Shown here one piece after another: positions 16,088 to 24,304 of a stretch of 60,027 bases of DNA (positions are counted from its first letter, which is position 1; each line of letters opens with the position of its first letter). A program made the position numbers and the translations under genes. This DNA is from a virus, in IMG/VR virus record IMGVR_UViG_3300046665_000292, positions 1 to 60,027 of that record; one strand, 5' to 3'. The notes under the pieces were generated by a model. The model ran no database searches and was not told the DNA's origin. It was given only the letters and a program-made list of their open reading frames with translations.

Positions 16088-17131
16088 TTATCCTAGTAGT
16101 AAAAGCTCTGCACGTTGACGTTGCAGCTGTGCCATCAATGACTCAAGATTGACAAGCTCATTGTCTACCCATTCGACGTCTAAGGAAACCGATTTCCGCG
16201 CCTGGGTCTTACTAAGCCACTTGAAATTTGAATGCCCGCGGAGCTTGAATCCAATGTCGTTTTCACGACTTTCGACATCGTTTAGATCATCAGTCCAAGC
16301 TGCGATCGTTTGGTTCAGCGAGTCGATGTCAAAAGAAGCCGGCATTTCCAGCTTGATCGGCACTTCCTCAATGACGGGGCCAGGCCTGCGGAAAAATCGC
16401 CCGACATCCTGGAACAGCTCCCAAGCTCGGTAGCCTCGCGGCTCAGCGGTTGAAAGTTGTGTTTTTATACAAACTTTCTCGATGATCCCCACATGCTCGC
16501 GAAGGAACGCCAAGTCACCACCTAGAGAGATGGATTTTACGCTAAAGGCCGGCCGGACGCTTCCCTCTTCAATATTCGCGTGTCGATCACGCCGATACCC
16601 CTGCACCCGAAGCCCTCCATCTTCATCGGGCTCATCCAGTACTACGTGCGCCGGGTTAATGTAGGTAAGGAAGTTCGTTACATAGTGCTGGAAATTCGCG
16701 AGGCCATTGTTGAGGTGCTTCAGCCTAACCGTTGCGATTCTGTTTGCCTCGGGCAAAACCCAAAAATATGTCGCGTATCCGGGGATGCGGTTGGCGTCGA
16801 CAGCGGTTACCTCAGCAGAGGCCGCCCCAACAAGATCAGCGACACCAACCGAGGCAACATGGTTTCGATTGCCCGGAAGGCGGTTCCAAACACCCACCAA
16901 AAAATCGCCGTTTCCAGCCTTATGCATCCCCAGCAAGAACACTTCAGTGAGGTTGCTCTCGCGCGTTATCGCAAAGGTAGTCGTTTGACCAAGGGGCTTA
17001 CCATGAGCCCAGCTCCTTAGGCTGTCGAAAGTGCTTTCTATGCCACCAAATAACGCAGCCGCGCCGCCGCGCCACGGGTAGTAGCCACATCGGTTCAAGT
17101 CGTACAGCCACAGTCCAACGTCTTCTAACAT
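16088..17131 (-). CDS. Large soluble hypothetical protein (accessory pair, sensor-like)
   Basis: This roughly 347-residue protein has no signal, no membrane segment and no recognised domain. It opens with LEDVGLWLYDLNRCGYYPWRGG, has a beta-rich middle (TTFAITRESN, VFLLGMHKAG, ATYFWVLPEAN) and ends in a coiled coil (VNLESLMAQLQRQRAELLLLG). The ATG at 17131 is 7 bp after GAGGGA; a second ATG at 17137 is too close to it. It lies between the tail chaperones and the tape measure, where no structural gene is expected, and is followed by a membrane-protein gene. I do not recognise it; an anti-phage or exclusion role is inference from layout. Confidence 0.7.
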   Translation of the reverse strand: MLEDVGLWLYDLNRCGYYPWRGGAAALFGGIESTFDSLRSWAHGKPLGQTTTFAITRESNLTEVFLLGMHKAGNGDFLVGVWNRLPGNRNHVASVGVADLVGAASAEVTAVDANRIPGYATYFWVLPEANRIATVRLKHLNNGLANFQHYVTNFLTYINPAHVVLDEPDEDGGLRVQGYRRDRHANIEEGSVRPAFSVKSISLGGDLAFLREHVGIIEKVCIKTQLSTAEPRGYRAWELFQDVGRFFRRPGPVIEEVPIKLEMPASFDIDSLNQTIAAWTDDLNDVESRENDIGFKLRGHSNFKWLSKTQARKSVSLDVEWVDNELVNLESLMAQLQRQRAELLLLG

Positions 17132-17137
17132 AAACAT

Positions 17138-17175
17138 TCCCTCATATTGTTATGAGAGAAATTTTATAGGTAGAT
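17138..17175 (-). promoter_or_regulatory. Leader and probable promoter of the two-gene insert
   Basis: The minus-strand leader CTCATAACAATATGAGGGA contains the palindrome CTCATA-ACAA-TATGAG (17156-17141) and closely matches the leader of the gene at 15435 (CTCATCACAATAAGGAGGG). An AT-rich CTATAAAATT upstream could supply a -10. It may be a private promoter that lets the inserts be expressed in the lysogen. Confidence 0.4.
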
Positions 17176-17229
17176 TTCCGCCGAAAACTCTCCAAATATC
17201 ACGCCAGTGTGCCTATCGCGCTTGCATTG

Positions 17230-17544
17230 TTACTCCCGCTCCGCCATCACCCGTAGGGCTTCGTGCTCCATCGTTCGGATGTCCTGCTCGAGCTCGTCTA
17301 CCTCCTCGTCGGACAGCTTCATCCGGTCCAGCTTGGCGAACAGCACCAGGTAGTCCAGCCCGGTCGCGCCGCCCATCCCTACCCGCCACTGCGTCTGAAG
17401 GTCTAGGAAGAGGAAGTAAGCCCGCTCGTTCTCGGGCCAGACCTCCACCGATTCGCGCACGTAATCCTCTGGCTCGAAGCCGAGGTACCGCATCTTCGCG
17501 ATGTTTTCGCTGCTTGGCCCGGGCGTGTACATTGCCCGAGCCAA
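17230..17544 (-). CDS. Tail assembly chaperone, DUF1799 part (made by frameshift)
   Basis: The frame contains the DUF1799 phage pattern (YLGFEPEDYVRESVEVWPEN, then FLFLDLQTQWRVG). The only start in place is TTG at 17544 with no ribosome site, and the frame is -1 to the upstream chaperone, whose last codons form a slippery heptamer. It is therefore most likely made as the C-terminal extension of a fusion, like lambda gpGT, which helps assemble tail tube on the tape measure. Confidence 0.75.
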   Translation of the reverse strand: MARAMYTPGPSSENIAKMRYLGFEPEDYVRESVEVWPENERAYFLFLDLQTQWRVGMGGATGLDYLVLFAKLDRMKLSDEEVDELEQDIRTMEHEALRVMAERE

Positions 17545-17549
17545 ATCCC

Positions 17550-17981
17550 TCAGTTTCCCAGGCGTCCCTCGCGCAGCGCCAGACGGTAATCGTTGGCGAT
17601 TGCGCCGACGGCCGCAGGGAGTTCGTCGACGAGTTGTTCGACAGCCTCGCGGTCGAACGGGATATCCAAGTTCCAGCCTTCAACCGCCCTCATGAGGTAG
17701 TCGACGTTGTACGCGTTTTGGCGCGCGGTAACCTCGGCCTGCGTCAGCTCGGCGACGGGCTGTTTCTTCTCGATCGCAGCCTTCATCTTCTCGACCTCGG
17801 CCTCACCGTCGGCCTTGATCTTTGCCTGCATCTCGTCATCGAGAGCGGCGAGTTCCAGGCGGGTGCGGTAGGTGAACAGCACCTCGATCGAGCCGGATTC
17901 CTCGCCGGGCATTGGGAAGGTGATGGTGCGCTTGAACGATTTCGGGCGCTTGCCGAGGACGATTTTCTTTGCTTCTGCCAT
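17550..17981 (-). CDS. Tail assembly chaperone (G-like)
   Basis: The 143-residue protein (KIVLGKRPKSFKRTITFPMP start, GSIEVLFTYRTRLELAAL, then YNVDYLMRAVEGW) lies between the tail tube and tape measure genes and overlaps a slippery sequence at its very end, the diagnostic layout of the first tail chaperone. It would coat the tape measure during tail assembly together with its frameshifted long form. Confidence 0.8.
   Translation of the reverse strand: MAEAKKIVLGKRPKSFKRTITFPMPGEESGSIEVLFTYRTRLELAALDDEMQAKIKADGEAEVEKMKAAIEKKQPVAELTQAEVTARQNAYNVDYLMRAVEGWNLDIPFDREAVEQLVDELPAAVGAIANDYRLALREGRLGN
17553..17559 (-). other. Programmed -1 frameshift site GGGAAAC
   Basis: The last sense codons of the upstream chaperone read CTG GGA AAC TGA, so G-GGA-AAC is a canonical X-XXY-YYZ heptamer in the right phase, directly before the stop. 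Slipping back one base continues as LRDLARAMYTPG into the DUF1799 frame. Lambda G-T uses GGGAAAG. Confidence 0.85.
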
Positions 17982-18002
17982 GATTTTTCTCTTTCAGAGG
18001 AA

Positions 18003-18032
18003 GTAAAAAGACCGCAGGGGGCGACCCTGCGG
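18003..18032 (-). terminator. Terminator after the major tail protein gene
   Basis: CCGCAGGG (18012-18019) pairs with CCCTGCGG (18025-18032), loop of five, with CTTTTTACTT following on the minus strand. It would reduce expression of the chaperones relative to the abundant tail tube protein. Confidence 0.8.
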
Positions 18033-18082
18033 CTGGAAATGACTGGCGCCGAGCTTGTTAAGCGCCAGCCTGGCAACCCTAG

Positions 18083-18721
18083 TTAGGAGGCGTATCGGAC
18101 GACCTTGCCGCTGATGGCGAAGCCTGCCTTGACCGCCATGACCTGGCCCTTGCTCATGGTCGGGTTCTCGTTGAACGAGCAGTAGCCCGAGTACAGCAGG
18201 ATCGCGCCGTTCGGCAGCACCATCTTCAGCGCGAGAGGCTTTGCCGAGTTGGATGCCGCGCGCAACACTGCGTTGTGCGGCTGCGCCGGATCGTCCTCGA
18301 TGCTGATGTTGTAGGTAGTGGCCGAAAAGCCATCCGGAATGCTGACCTCGGTGTCGCTGTCCATGTAGTTCGTGGTCGCGTACTTGGCGTCGCCACCGCT
18401 CGGGTCGCAGGCGAGCACCTTCACGATCGACTGCCACGAAGTGATCTTGCGCAGCGAGCCGATGCCGGCGCCGGCCGGGAATAGCGTGAGGTCGCTGGTA
18501 TCGAAGCCCTCGAGCGTCACGGAAGTGGAACTTGCCAGCTTCGCGCGGAACACACGGCCATTGGCTTTGCTCCAGCCGCAGGCGTACTCCAGGTAGTCGC
18601 CGACGGCATAGGTGTTGGCGGCGGTCGTCAGGACTGCCTCGGTCGCATTGGTTGCGGCGCTGACGGAAATTGCGGCGGCGTACGCAGATGCGATAGCGTA
18701 CGCGATGTTATTTGGAAGCAT
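18083..18721 (-). CDS. Major tail tube protein
   Basis: The 212-residue protein (MLPNNIAYAIASAYAAAISV start, TYAVGDYLEYACGWSKANGR, then SIEDDPAQPHNAVLRAASN and VMAVKAGFAISGKVVRYAS) fits a siphovirus tail tube subunit. It lies between the tail terminator and the tail chaperones. It is flanked on both sides by terminators, consistent with strong, separately controlled expression of the most abundant tail protein. Confidence 0.78.
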   Translation of the reverse strand: MLPNNIAYAIASAYAAAISVSAATNATEAVLTTAANTYAVGDYLEYACGWSKANGRVFRAKLASSTSVTLEGFDTSDLTLFPAGAGIGSLRKITSWQSIVKVLACDPSGGDAKYATTNYMDSDTEVSIPDGFSATTYNISIEDDPAQPHNAVLRAASNSAKPLALKMVLPNGAILLYSGYCSFNENPTMSKGQVMAVKAGFAISGKVVRYAS

Positions 18722-18773
18722 TGCTCATCCCTTCAGGAAGTGGGGCCCGATATGGGCGGTACGCCCTCGCGGG

Positions 18774-18810
18774 CAAAGAAAAAAGCCGCCCGGATCTCTC
18801 GGGGCGGCTT
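18774..18810 (-). terminator. Terminator upstream of the tail tube gene
   Basis: AAGCCGCCC (18783-18791) pairs with GGGCGGCTT (18802-18810), followed by TTTTCTTTG on the minus strand. It separates the connector genes from the tail tube gene. Confidence 0.8.
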
Positions 18811-18829
18811 GGGTTTGGCTTCGGGCGAA

Positions 18830-19174
18830 CTAGCGGTCAGCCCATATATCGAAGTCTTGCGAAACGCCGACCAATTCCATGTCCGGCTCGTCGGCGTCAC
18901 GCGATTCGCCTTGGGGCTCGGCTTGCATGTCAGTGGCGGCACGGAGCGTCAGCTCAATCTGCTGAATCAGCGCGTCCGGATCCCCTCCCCAGACGTTGAT
19001 CTGCACGAGGGCGTTGCGTACGGTCGGGATAGCGTTGTCAATGAAGTTGACAGCTTGTCCACCGATGCGCTGGTAGGTGACGTAAGGCTGTTCCGTGTTG
19101 ACAGGAGCGATGCCGCGAAACACGCGCGGACACACAGTTCGCAGGGCAGCGGTCAGCTTTTCTTCCAGCGTCAT
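18830..19174 (-). CDS. Tail terminator (DUF3168-like)
   Basis: The 114-residue protein starts MTLEEKLTAALRTVCPRVFRGIAP-like and has VTYQRIGG and VRNALVQINVWGGDPDAL, the DUF3168 or gpU pattern of proteins that cap the tail tube and fix its length. It overlaps the gp10-like gene by 4 bp. Spacing and order match HK97-type connectors. Confidence 0.75.
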   Translation of the reverse strand: MTLEEKLTAALRTVCPRVFRGIAPVNTEQPYVTYQRIGGQAVNFIDNAIPTVRNALVQINVWGGDPDALIQQIELTLRAATDMQAEPQGESRDADEPDMELVGVSQDFDIWADR

Positions 19175-19692
19175 TGAATCTCCCTCTGCAGCACGTCGGC
19201 CGCGGCTGCAAGCGCCTGCGGGAACTTCACCTGGGCCCGTCGAACGAAGGCAATCGCCCGGGTCTGTTTGGGCGCCGGCAACGGCACGTAATAGGCGTCT
19301 TTTTCGGCCTGCGATGCGCCGCGGCGCGGCTTCGGCTTGCCCCGCGCCTCTGGACGCTTGGCCGTGTAGAAGTTTCCGTCCTTGCCGATGTAGGTCACGT
19401 ACCGGGCTACGTGCCCGAATTCGATAAGGTGCCCGTGCGGCGCCTTACGGACATTCCAGCTCACGTGGTAAGTCGCCCTACCCTCGCCCGAGTTGCTTTG
19501 GCTGTAGACCTGGTAAATAGCCTGGCCTAGTCGCCCGGTTTTCTGCGGGATCACCGAGACGTTGCGCTTGACCTCGTCGTACAGCACCTGGGAGGCTGCC
19601 TGCGCAGCGGGACGGGCGGCGGCTTCGGCGCGGTCACCCATCTCATCCAGCATCGAGTCCAAGCTGGCCATGTCGACCGACAGCATGCTCAT
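19171..19692 (-). CDS. HK97 gp10-like tail-completion protein
   Basis: From the ATG at 19692 (ATGA overlap with the preceding stop) the 173-residue protein shows DEVKRNVSVIPQKTGRLGQAI, HVSWNVRKAPHGHLIEFGH and a C-terminal ALAAAADVLQREI helix, the HK97 gp10 family pattern. It acts at the head-tail joint. The longer open frame upstream overlaps the neighbour and is not used. Confidence 0.8.
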   Translation of the reverse strand: MSMLSVDMASLDSMLDEMGDRAEAAARPAAQAASQVLYDEVKRNVSVIPQKTGRLGQAIYQVYSQSNSGEGRATYHVSWNVRKAPHGHLIEFGHVARYVTYIGKDGNFYTAKRPEARGKPKPRRGASQAEKDAYYVPLPAPKQTRAIAFVRRAQVKFPQALAAAADVLQREIQ

Positions 19693-20006
19693 TTGAAGGA
19701 CTCGCAGACGAGGAACATGAAGCGCCGGTCGGTAGAATCGGGCACCGCAGATTTGATGTTGTAGTCCTTGCCTAAGTGGCGAATCCGCATGTCGCCATCG
19801 ACGTCGTAGCGCGCCCATATCCTGATCGAGACGCGCACGATCGACGTCTCAGCTCCGCCGCGCACTGCCTCGGCTCCTGACTGAAATCGGACGTTCGCCC
19901 AGATATCCGGTAATGCCGTCCAATTGTCCAGCGGTCTCCCCTTCGAGTCCTGCCCAGCTTCGCGCTTGAGCAGAGTTACTTTCTCGTCCATTCGGAGTGT
20001 TGCCAT
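19689..20006 (-). CDS. Head closure / head-tail adaptor protein
   Basis: The 105-residue protein (MATLRMDEKVTLLKREAGQD) has the SPP1 gp16 / HK97-type head-closure pattern: DNWTALPDIWANVRFQSGAEAV, then a beta-rich DMRIRHLGKDYNI. It plugs the portal after packaging and receives the tail. The ATG at 20006 follows the preceding stop by 8 bp with AGAGAG before it. Confidence 0.75.
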   Translation of the reverse strand: MATLRMDEKVTLLKREAGQDSKGRPLDNWTALPDIWANVRFQSGAEAVRGGAETSIVRVSIRIWARYDVDGDMRIRHLGKDYNIKSAVPDSTDRRFMFLVCESFK

Positions 20007-20014
20007 AACGCTCT

Positions 20015-20575
20015 CTAGAGGTAGACGCGATACCTGTCGAGCGATCGACATAGGTATTGCGAATTTGGGTTGGGCACGTAGTCGTTTTCAAGCTTGCCGA
20101 GGATGTACTGCTTGACCGCGGCGGGTACACTCGCCTCATCGGGTCCATAGCCCGCCACGTACTGGACCTCGACGGCATTGATCCGAACGGCGGTCGCCGG
20201 CCATGTCTTCCCGGGCGCCGGTACGACGTAGCCAGGCTCGCTCTTGTCGTCAACGAGATAATCCTCTTCGGCCAGCACCTTGAGCACACCAGCGGCGTCG
20301 TAAAACTTCACCGACAGCACGGAGGCTATCGGCGATTTCGTGAGCTGGATCGCCCCGGGCCCGCCACGTGGCCCGACAGGGAACGCATCGAGCGATTCCT
20401 CCCAGGTCTGATGGACGAAAGCGCGATTCGTCTCGTGCTCGGCGTCTTCAGTAAAGCCCTGTACCTTGCCTTGGATTTCGTCGTCGAGTGTTGTACCGTT
20501 TGCCCTGGCCTGGCGCCGCGCGGCCTCCATCGACACCGCCAGCTCTGCCGGCGGCACGATTAGTCGTGTGCTCAT
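20015..20575 (-). CDS. Head-tail connector, gp6-like
   Basis: The 186-residue protein has an N-terminal helix, then TEDAEHETNRAFVHQTWEESLDAFP-type connector sequence, ITLTKSPI-like PIASVLSVKFYDAAG and a C-terminal VQYVAGYGPDEASVPAAVKQ, the pattern of gp6/gp15-type portal-ring adaptors. It overlaps the next small gene by 4 bp. Confidence 0.78.
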   Translation of the reverse strand: MSTRLIVPPAELAVSMEAARRQARANGTTLDDEIQGKVQGFTEDAEHETNRAFVHQTWEESLDAFPVGPRGGPGAIQLTKSPIASVLSVKFYDAAGVLKVLAEEDYLVDDKSEPGYVVPAPGKTWPATAVRINAVEVQYVAGYGPDEASVPAAVKQYILGKLENDYVPNPNSQYLCRSLDRYRVYL

Positions 20576-20745
20576 CGATTATTCCTTTGCATTACAACCG
20601 GACGGCCGCTGGGCTGGTAGCCTGGGCCGTCCGGCGCGCGAGCGTACTGCACTTGCGGCTCTTTGCTTTTGGCGGCTTCCTGCTCAGTTGCTGCGACGCG
20701 TTCGAAATGCTCCCGCAGGCACGGAAGGTCAGCTACGTTGATCAT
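20572..20745 (-). CDS. Small hypothetical head-module protein
   Basis: The 57-residue protein (MINVADLPCLREHFERVAAT) starts at ATG 20745, sharing one base with the previous TAA. It has an amphipathic helix and a Pro/Gly-rich tail. No family is recognised. The tight packing supports coding. Confidence 0.6.
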   Translation of the reverse strand: MINVADLPCLREHFERVAATEQEAAKSKEPQVQYARAPDGPGYQPSGRPVVMQRNNR

Positions 20746-21749
20746 TAGTGATCCTCCTGCTTGAAGAAGATGGAGCGGACGATCTTCTCGGTGTTGGCGA
20801 ACACTGCGGTCAGCGTGCACGAGTTGGTCGCCGCAGCCGCTGTATCCAACCCGCCGATCTTGAGGGTCGCGGCATTGCCTTGAATCGTTGGCTGAGAGAG
20901 CACTGTGACGCCGCCTGCTACCGGCGCAGAAACCGACGCAAGTGCCGATCCCCCAAACGTCGCATCGGAGCCGAAGTCGAGTGTGTAGAACCGCTTGTCG
21001 TCTGGATCCTTGCCGAAGACCTTGGGCGGGTCATCGAGCGTCTTGAACTCGATTGTCCGGTCGACCTGCTCACCGTTCGCAAGCGTCACACGGAAGGTGA
21101 ACAGGTTTTTCGCGGCCGTCAAATCGAGGGCGCCGAGCTTCACCACGCCAAAGCCGTTTTGCAGAGCCGCAGCCTCAAGCACGGTCACGCCTACCGGAAC
21201 TCCTACGACGGAAGCCGCCGACGTCCCGGCTTCAAGATAGTCCTTCGAAAAGTCGCCGACGAAGTAGAGCTCATCGAGCGGCCCCTTCAGCACGACTACT
21301 GGCGCCGATCCGGAGAAAACGACGACACGCGATCGCCCGGCAAACTTCGCTGTTCGTGAAGCCGGCACCGTCACCGCAGATGGCTGCGATGCTTCCGCGC
21401 TCGTAGTAAAAGGCGCGGTGATCGGCGTCGCCCGGTTTCCGGCCCCATCGTAGGCTCGCAAACGGAAGGTGTATGCAGTGCTTGCCGCTTTCCCGCTGAC
21501 GTCGCAGCTTGTGACGTTGCCGACGTTGATCCAGCTTGGCGTGCCAGTGTCAACGCTCACCTCGTAGCCGGTAACCGCAACGTTATCGGTTGCGGCCTGC
21601 CAGGCGGCGTGTGCACCGGTCGATGTGATTCCCGAGATCGTGACGCTGCCATTCATGCCTGGCGCGCTAGTGTCCGCGGTCGCGGGCGGCAAAAGCGTGG
21701 CAAGGTACGCCCTGCCCCCTATGGTCCGTGGCGCGAGAAAAGCTGTCAT
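20745..21749 (-). CDS. Fibronectin-III-containing virion protein
   Basis: The 334-residue protein has an N-terminal linker, a fibronectin type III domain at about 33-118 (AAWQAATDNVAVTGYEVSVD, STAYTFRLRAYDGAGNRA) and two or three beta-rich repeats, including VTVLEAAALQNGFGVVKLGAL and VTVLSQPTIQGNAATLKIGGL, which look like copies of one another. Such domains decorate virions and bind carbohydrate. Location in the head module suggests capsid or connector decoration; this is inferred. Confidence 0.68.
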   Translation of the reverse strand: MTAFLAPRTIGGRAYLATLLPPATADTSAPGMNGSVTISGITSTGAHAAWQAATDNVAVTGYEVSVDTGTPSWINVGNVTSCDVSGKAASTAYTFRLRAYDGAGNRATPITAPFTTSAEASQPSAVTVPASRTAKFAGRSRVVVFSGSAPVVVLKGPLDELYFVGDFSKDYLEAGTSAASVVGVPVGVTVLEAAALQNGFGVVKLGALDLTAAKNLFTFRVTLANGEQVDRTIEFKTLDDPPKVFGKDPDDKRFYTLDFGSDATFGGSALASVSAPVAGGVTVLSQPTIQGNAATLKIGGLDTAAAATNSCTLTAVFANTEKIVRSIFFKQEDH

Positions 21750-24280
21750 CAGGTCACCTGTACCGTTCCGTTCCAGTGCTTGCCGTCAGCGAACTGGATG
21801 ACAAAGCCCGCCGTCCCACCAACCGGCAACGTCGAACCATACGTCGCTGTCAATACGCCGTTCGCGTCGGTCGTCAAGGTCGACGATTGGTAGCGCGCAA
21901 CCGTGTACTGGTCCGGCGTTGCCTCGTCGTAGATCGCGACTTTTGCCCCGGTCAGGTTCGCAGCTGCGGTGCTGGCATCAGTTCCCAGCGTGATCGACAC
22001 AGTGCGCGACGCAAGCGTTACCGAGGAGCCGGCCGCCATGATCGTTTTGGCGGCAGCGGCCACCTTTGGGCCCATGCTGTACATCTGCACGGAGCCGTAA
22101 GGGTGAAGGCCGTCGCTCGATCCGGTGATCGCGAAACCTGTCGTGTCCATGTAGACGCCGCGGCTCGGGTCCGTGCAAGCAGCAATCGCGGCCTGCAGGA
22201 AAGGCGGCTGATTTGTCCCGGACGGGTTCGACCAGGGCCGCATGAGCACAATCTTCGTTGTCGAAGGCGTCGCCGCGATGATCCCGTTTAGTACGGTGGT
22301 CGCTGCCGAAGTGGTATCGGTGCTGCCGTCGTTCGTGCCCATCGCGATCAGGACCAGGTCCGGCGCCGGCGAGAAGCTGCGGGCAACACCGCTGTAAATA
22401 TAGTTGTACGAGAGCGGGAACAGCGGGACGTTGCCGACGCCGCCCCGGGCCGCATAGCCCTGCGCGCTGAAGCCGACCAGCCCGAGCTCCATCCCCATCC
22501 GCTCTGCGCATTCGTACGCCCAGGCGATCGTCGCATCGTGCGAATCCACGTCCGGAGTGCCGAGCGCTTTCACGGTGCGGCAACCCTCGGTGATACTGTC
22601 GCCGTAGACCAGCATGTTGCCTGCTTTCTTCGGCGTGGGAGTCAGCGTCTTGCCGGTGTCCAGCGTGATGCCGGTCAGGATCACGGCGTTACTCGTACCA
22701 TTCCAGCGGTTCGCGGATTCGTTCGTCGCCTTGACCCGTACCTCCAGGATATGACCCGGCGAGGGATTCCAGGCTGCGGTATCCGTCGGCATTGTGATCG
22801 GCACCGATGCCGCCACGTCGACGGTCGTCCATGGGCCATACTTGTCGACCCGATACTTGATCTTTGGGTATGGCGCAACGAGCGTCGAGACGTCGAAATT
22901 CAGCGTACACGTCGTGCCGGTGAACAGGGTCTCGAAGTACGCGCCGGCATTCACCGCAGTCGCCTTGGCGCCGACCACATTCCAGTTGTACGGCGACAGC
23001 TTTAGCTGGGCCGCCGGAGCGGTCAGCACATTGGCATTCGCGCCGGCGATGTTGTTCGTGACGGTCTTCGCGCTGAACGTGGCCGCCAGGTTGCCGGCCG
23101 CATCCTGCAGGCGCGGGTTAGCGCCGGGCTGCGTATATGCGACCGTGATGGCATCGCCATTGGCATACGCCGTATCGACGGTCAGCGTCACGACGGAGCT
23201 GCTGATCGAAACAGCAGTGACTGTCCGTCCGCCGGAAACACTCCAGGCAGAAGCGGCCGGCACGCTGTTCGCTAAAGCCTCGTTGAACGTCACGAGGATC
23301 GCGTTCGGCGTCGAGTTCGTTACCTGCGCGCTGGCGTATGCCGGCGGCGTCGTGTCGCCTGCTGCGGCGACGTTGTTCGTGACTGCCAGTCCGGTGAAGT
23401 TCGCCAGCAGGTTGCCAGCCACGTCGCGAACGTTGTTCGTGCCCGGCTGGGTGTAAGCCACAGTGCGCGCGGCCTCACCGTTGGCAAAAGCTTCCGCACA
23501 GGTCAGACTGATGACAGTGCCGGAAATGGCGACGCTGCTGACCGTGTGGCCGCTCACCGTAAAAGCCGAGGCCGCCGGCACGAAAGCACTGTTGACTGCC
23601 TCCGACATCGTCAGGTTCACGACCGTCGGCGTGCTGTTCGCCACCGCTGCCGATGCAGCAGTCGGGGGCGTGGTATCGGCGGCGGCAACACTGTTAAGGC
23701 CGTCGCCGTCCAGCTTCCAAAGACCAATCAGGCCCGCTTCGGCCGGATCCATTGCCGAGGCGGACGGCGTGTAGGTTGCTGTATGGCGCACACCCGACGA
23801 CACAAATGCCTGATCGACCTCGCCAGGCCAGGTGAACCCGCCGGCGGAGTAGTCACGCACGAACAGGTTGCCACCGGTGTAGCTCATGGCGGCTTGAGCC
23901 GCGGTCTTGGCGTTCGAATTGACCAGCGCGCCGTCGTAGAACAGCTTCGCGCCCGTCTCGTCCAGGCAGAACTCGACCTCGTGCCACGCACCATTGGTGG
24001 CGTTGGTGATCGAGGTAACGGTGAGGTCAACCTCGCTTGCGCCACTGCCGTACTTACAAACCAGGTTGCCTGAGGCATTCGAGCCGATGTAAAAGGCGCT
24101 CACAGCGCCCATCACGAGCTTCATACCAGACAGCGTGCTGGACTTGAACTGAATGCCTGCGCTGAAGGTGCCGTTGGTCGGCAGCGGACGGCCCGCGTGG
24201 CCGTAGCCACCATTCAGGCTCTGACCGAATTTTCCTGACGCGTTGTACGTCGCACTGGTAAGGGTGAGGTCAAATGCCAT
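21749..24280 (-). CDS. Giant LamG / SwmB / SGNH-esterase virion protein
   Basis: The 843-residue protein has, in order, a LamG/concanavalin-like domain (about 15-195), two SwmB-type Ig-like repeats starting at DTTPPTAASA and DTTPPAYASA (about 202-305 and 309-410), a CE2-like beta domain (425-545), an SGNH hydrolase (555-750) and a beta C-terminus. The hydrolase shows GDSIT with Ser562, the GTND block at 648-651 and DGLH with Asp723 and His726. SGNH enzymes remove acyl groups, so it may deacetylate surface polysaccharide. It is unusual to find it between decoration and connector genes rather than among tail fibres. Confidence 0.83.
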   Translation of the reverse strand: MAFDLTLTSATYNASGKFGQSLNGGYGHAGRPLPTNGTFSAGIQFKSSTLSGMKLVMGAVSAFYIGSNASGNLVCKYGSGASEVDLTVTSITNATNGAWHEVEFCLDETGAKLFYDGALVNSNAKTAAQAAMSYTGGNLFVRDYSAGGFTWPGEVDQAFVSSGVRHTATYTPSASAMDPAEAGLIGLWKLDGDGLNSVAAADTTPPTAASAAVANSTPTVVNLTMSEAVNSAFVPAASAFTVSGHTVSSVAISGTVISLTCAEAFANGEAARTVAYTQPGTNNVRDVAGNLLANFTGLAVTNNVAAAGDTTPPAYASAQVTNSTPNAILVTFNEALANSVPAASAWSVSGGRTVTAVSISSSVVTLTVDTAYANGDAITVAYTQPGANPRLQDAAGNLAATFSAKTVTNNIAGANANVLTAPAAQLKLSPYNWNVVGAKATAVNAGAYFETLFTGTTCTLNFDVSTLVAPYPKIKYRVDKYGPWTTVDVAASVPITMPTDTAAWNPSPGHILEVRVKATNESANRWNGTSNAVILTGITLDTGKTLTPTPKKAGNMLVYGDSITEGCRTVKALGTPDVDSHDATIAWAYECAERMGMELGLVGFSAQGYAARGGVGNVPLFPLSYNYIYSGVARSFSPAPDLVLIAMGTNDGSTDTTSAATTVLNGIIAATPSTTKIVLMRPWSNPSGTNQPPFLQAAIAACTDPSRGVYMDTTGFAITGSSDGLHPYGSVQMYSMGPKVAAAAKTIMAAGSSVTLASRTVSITLGTDASTAAANLTGAKVAIYDEATPDQYTVARYQSSTLTTDANGVLTATYGSTLPVGGTAGFVIQFADGKHWNGTVQVT

Positions 24281-24304
24281 GGAGGTCGCAGCGCCTTTAC
24301 AGCG

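Noticed and set aside
17213-17683. 156-codon minus-strand frame near the tail chaperones
   Set aside because: It is in the third frame, antagonistic to both chaperones; the DUF1799 frame at -1 from the slippery site is the supported one.
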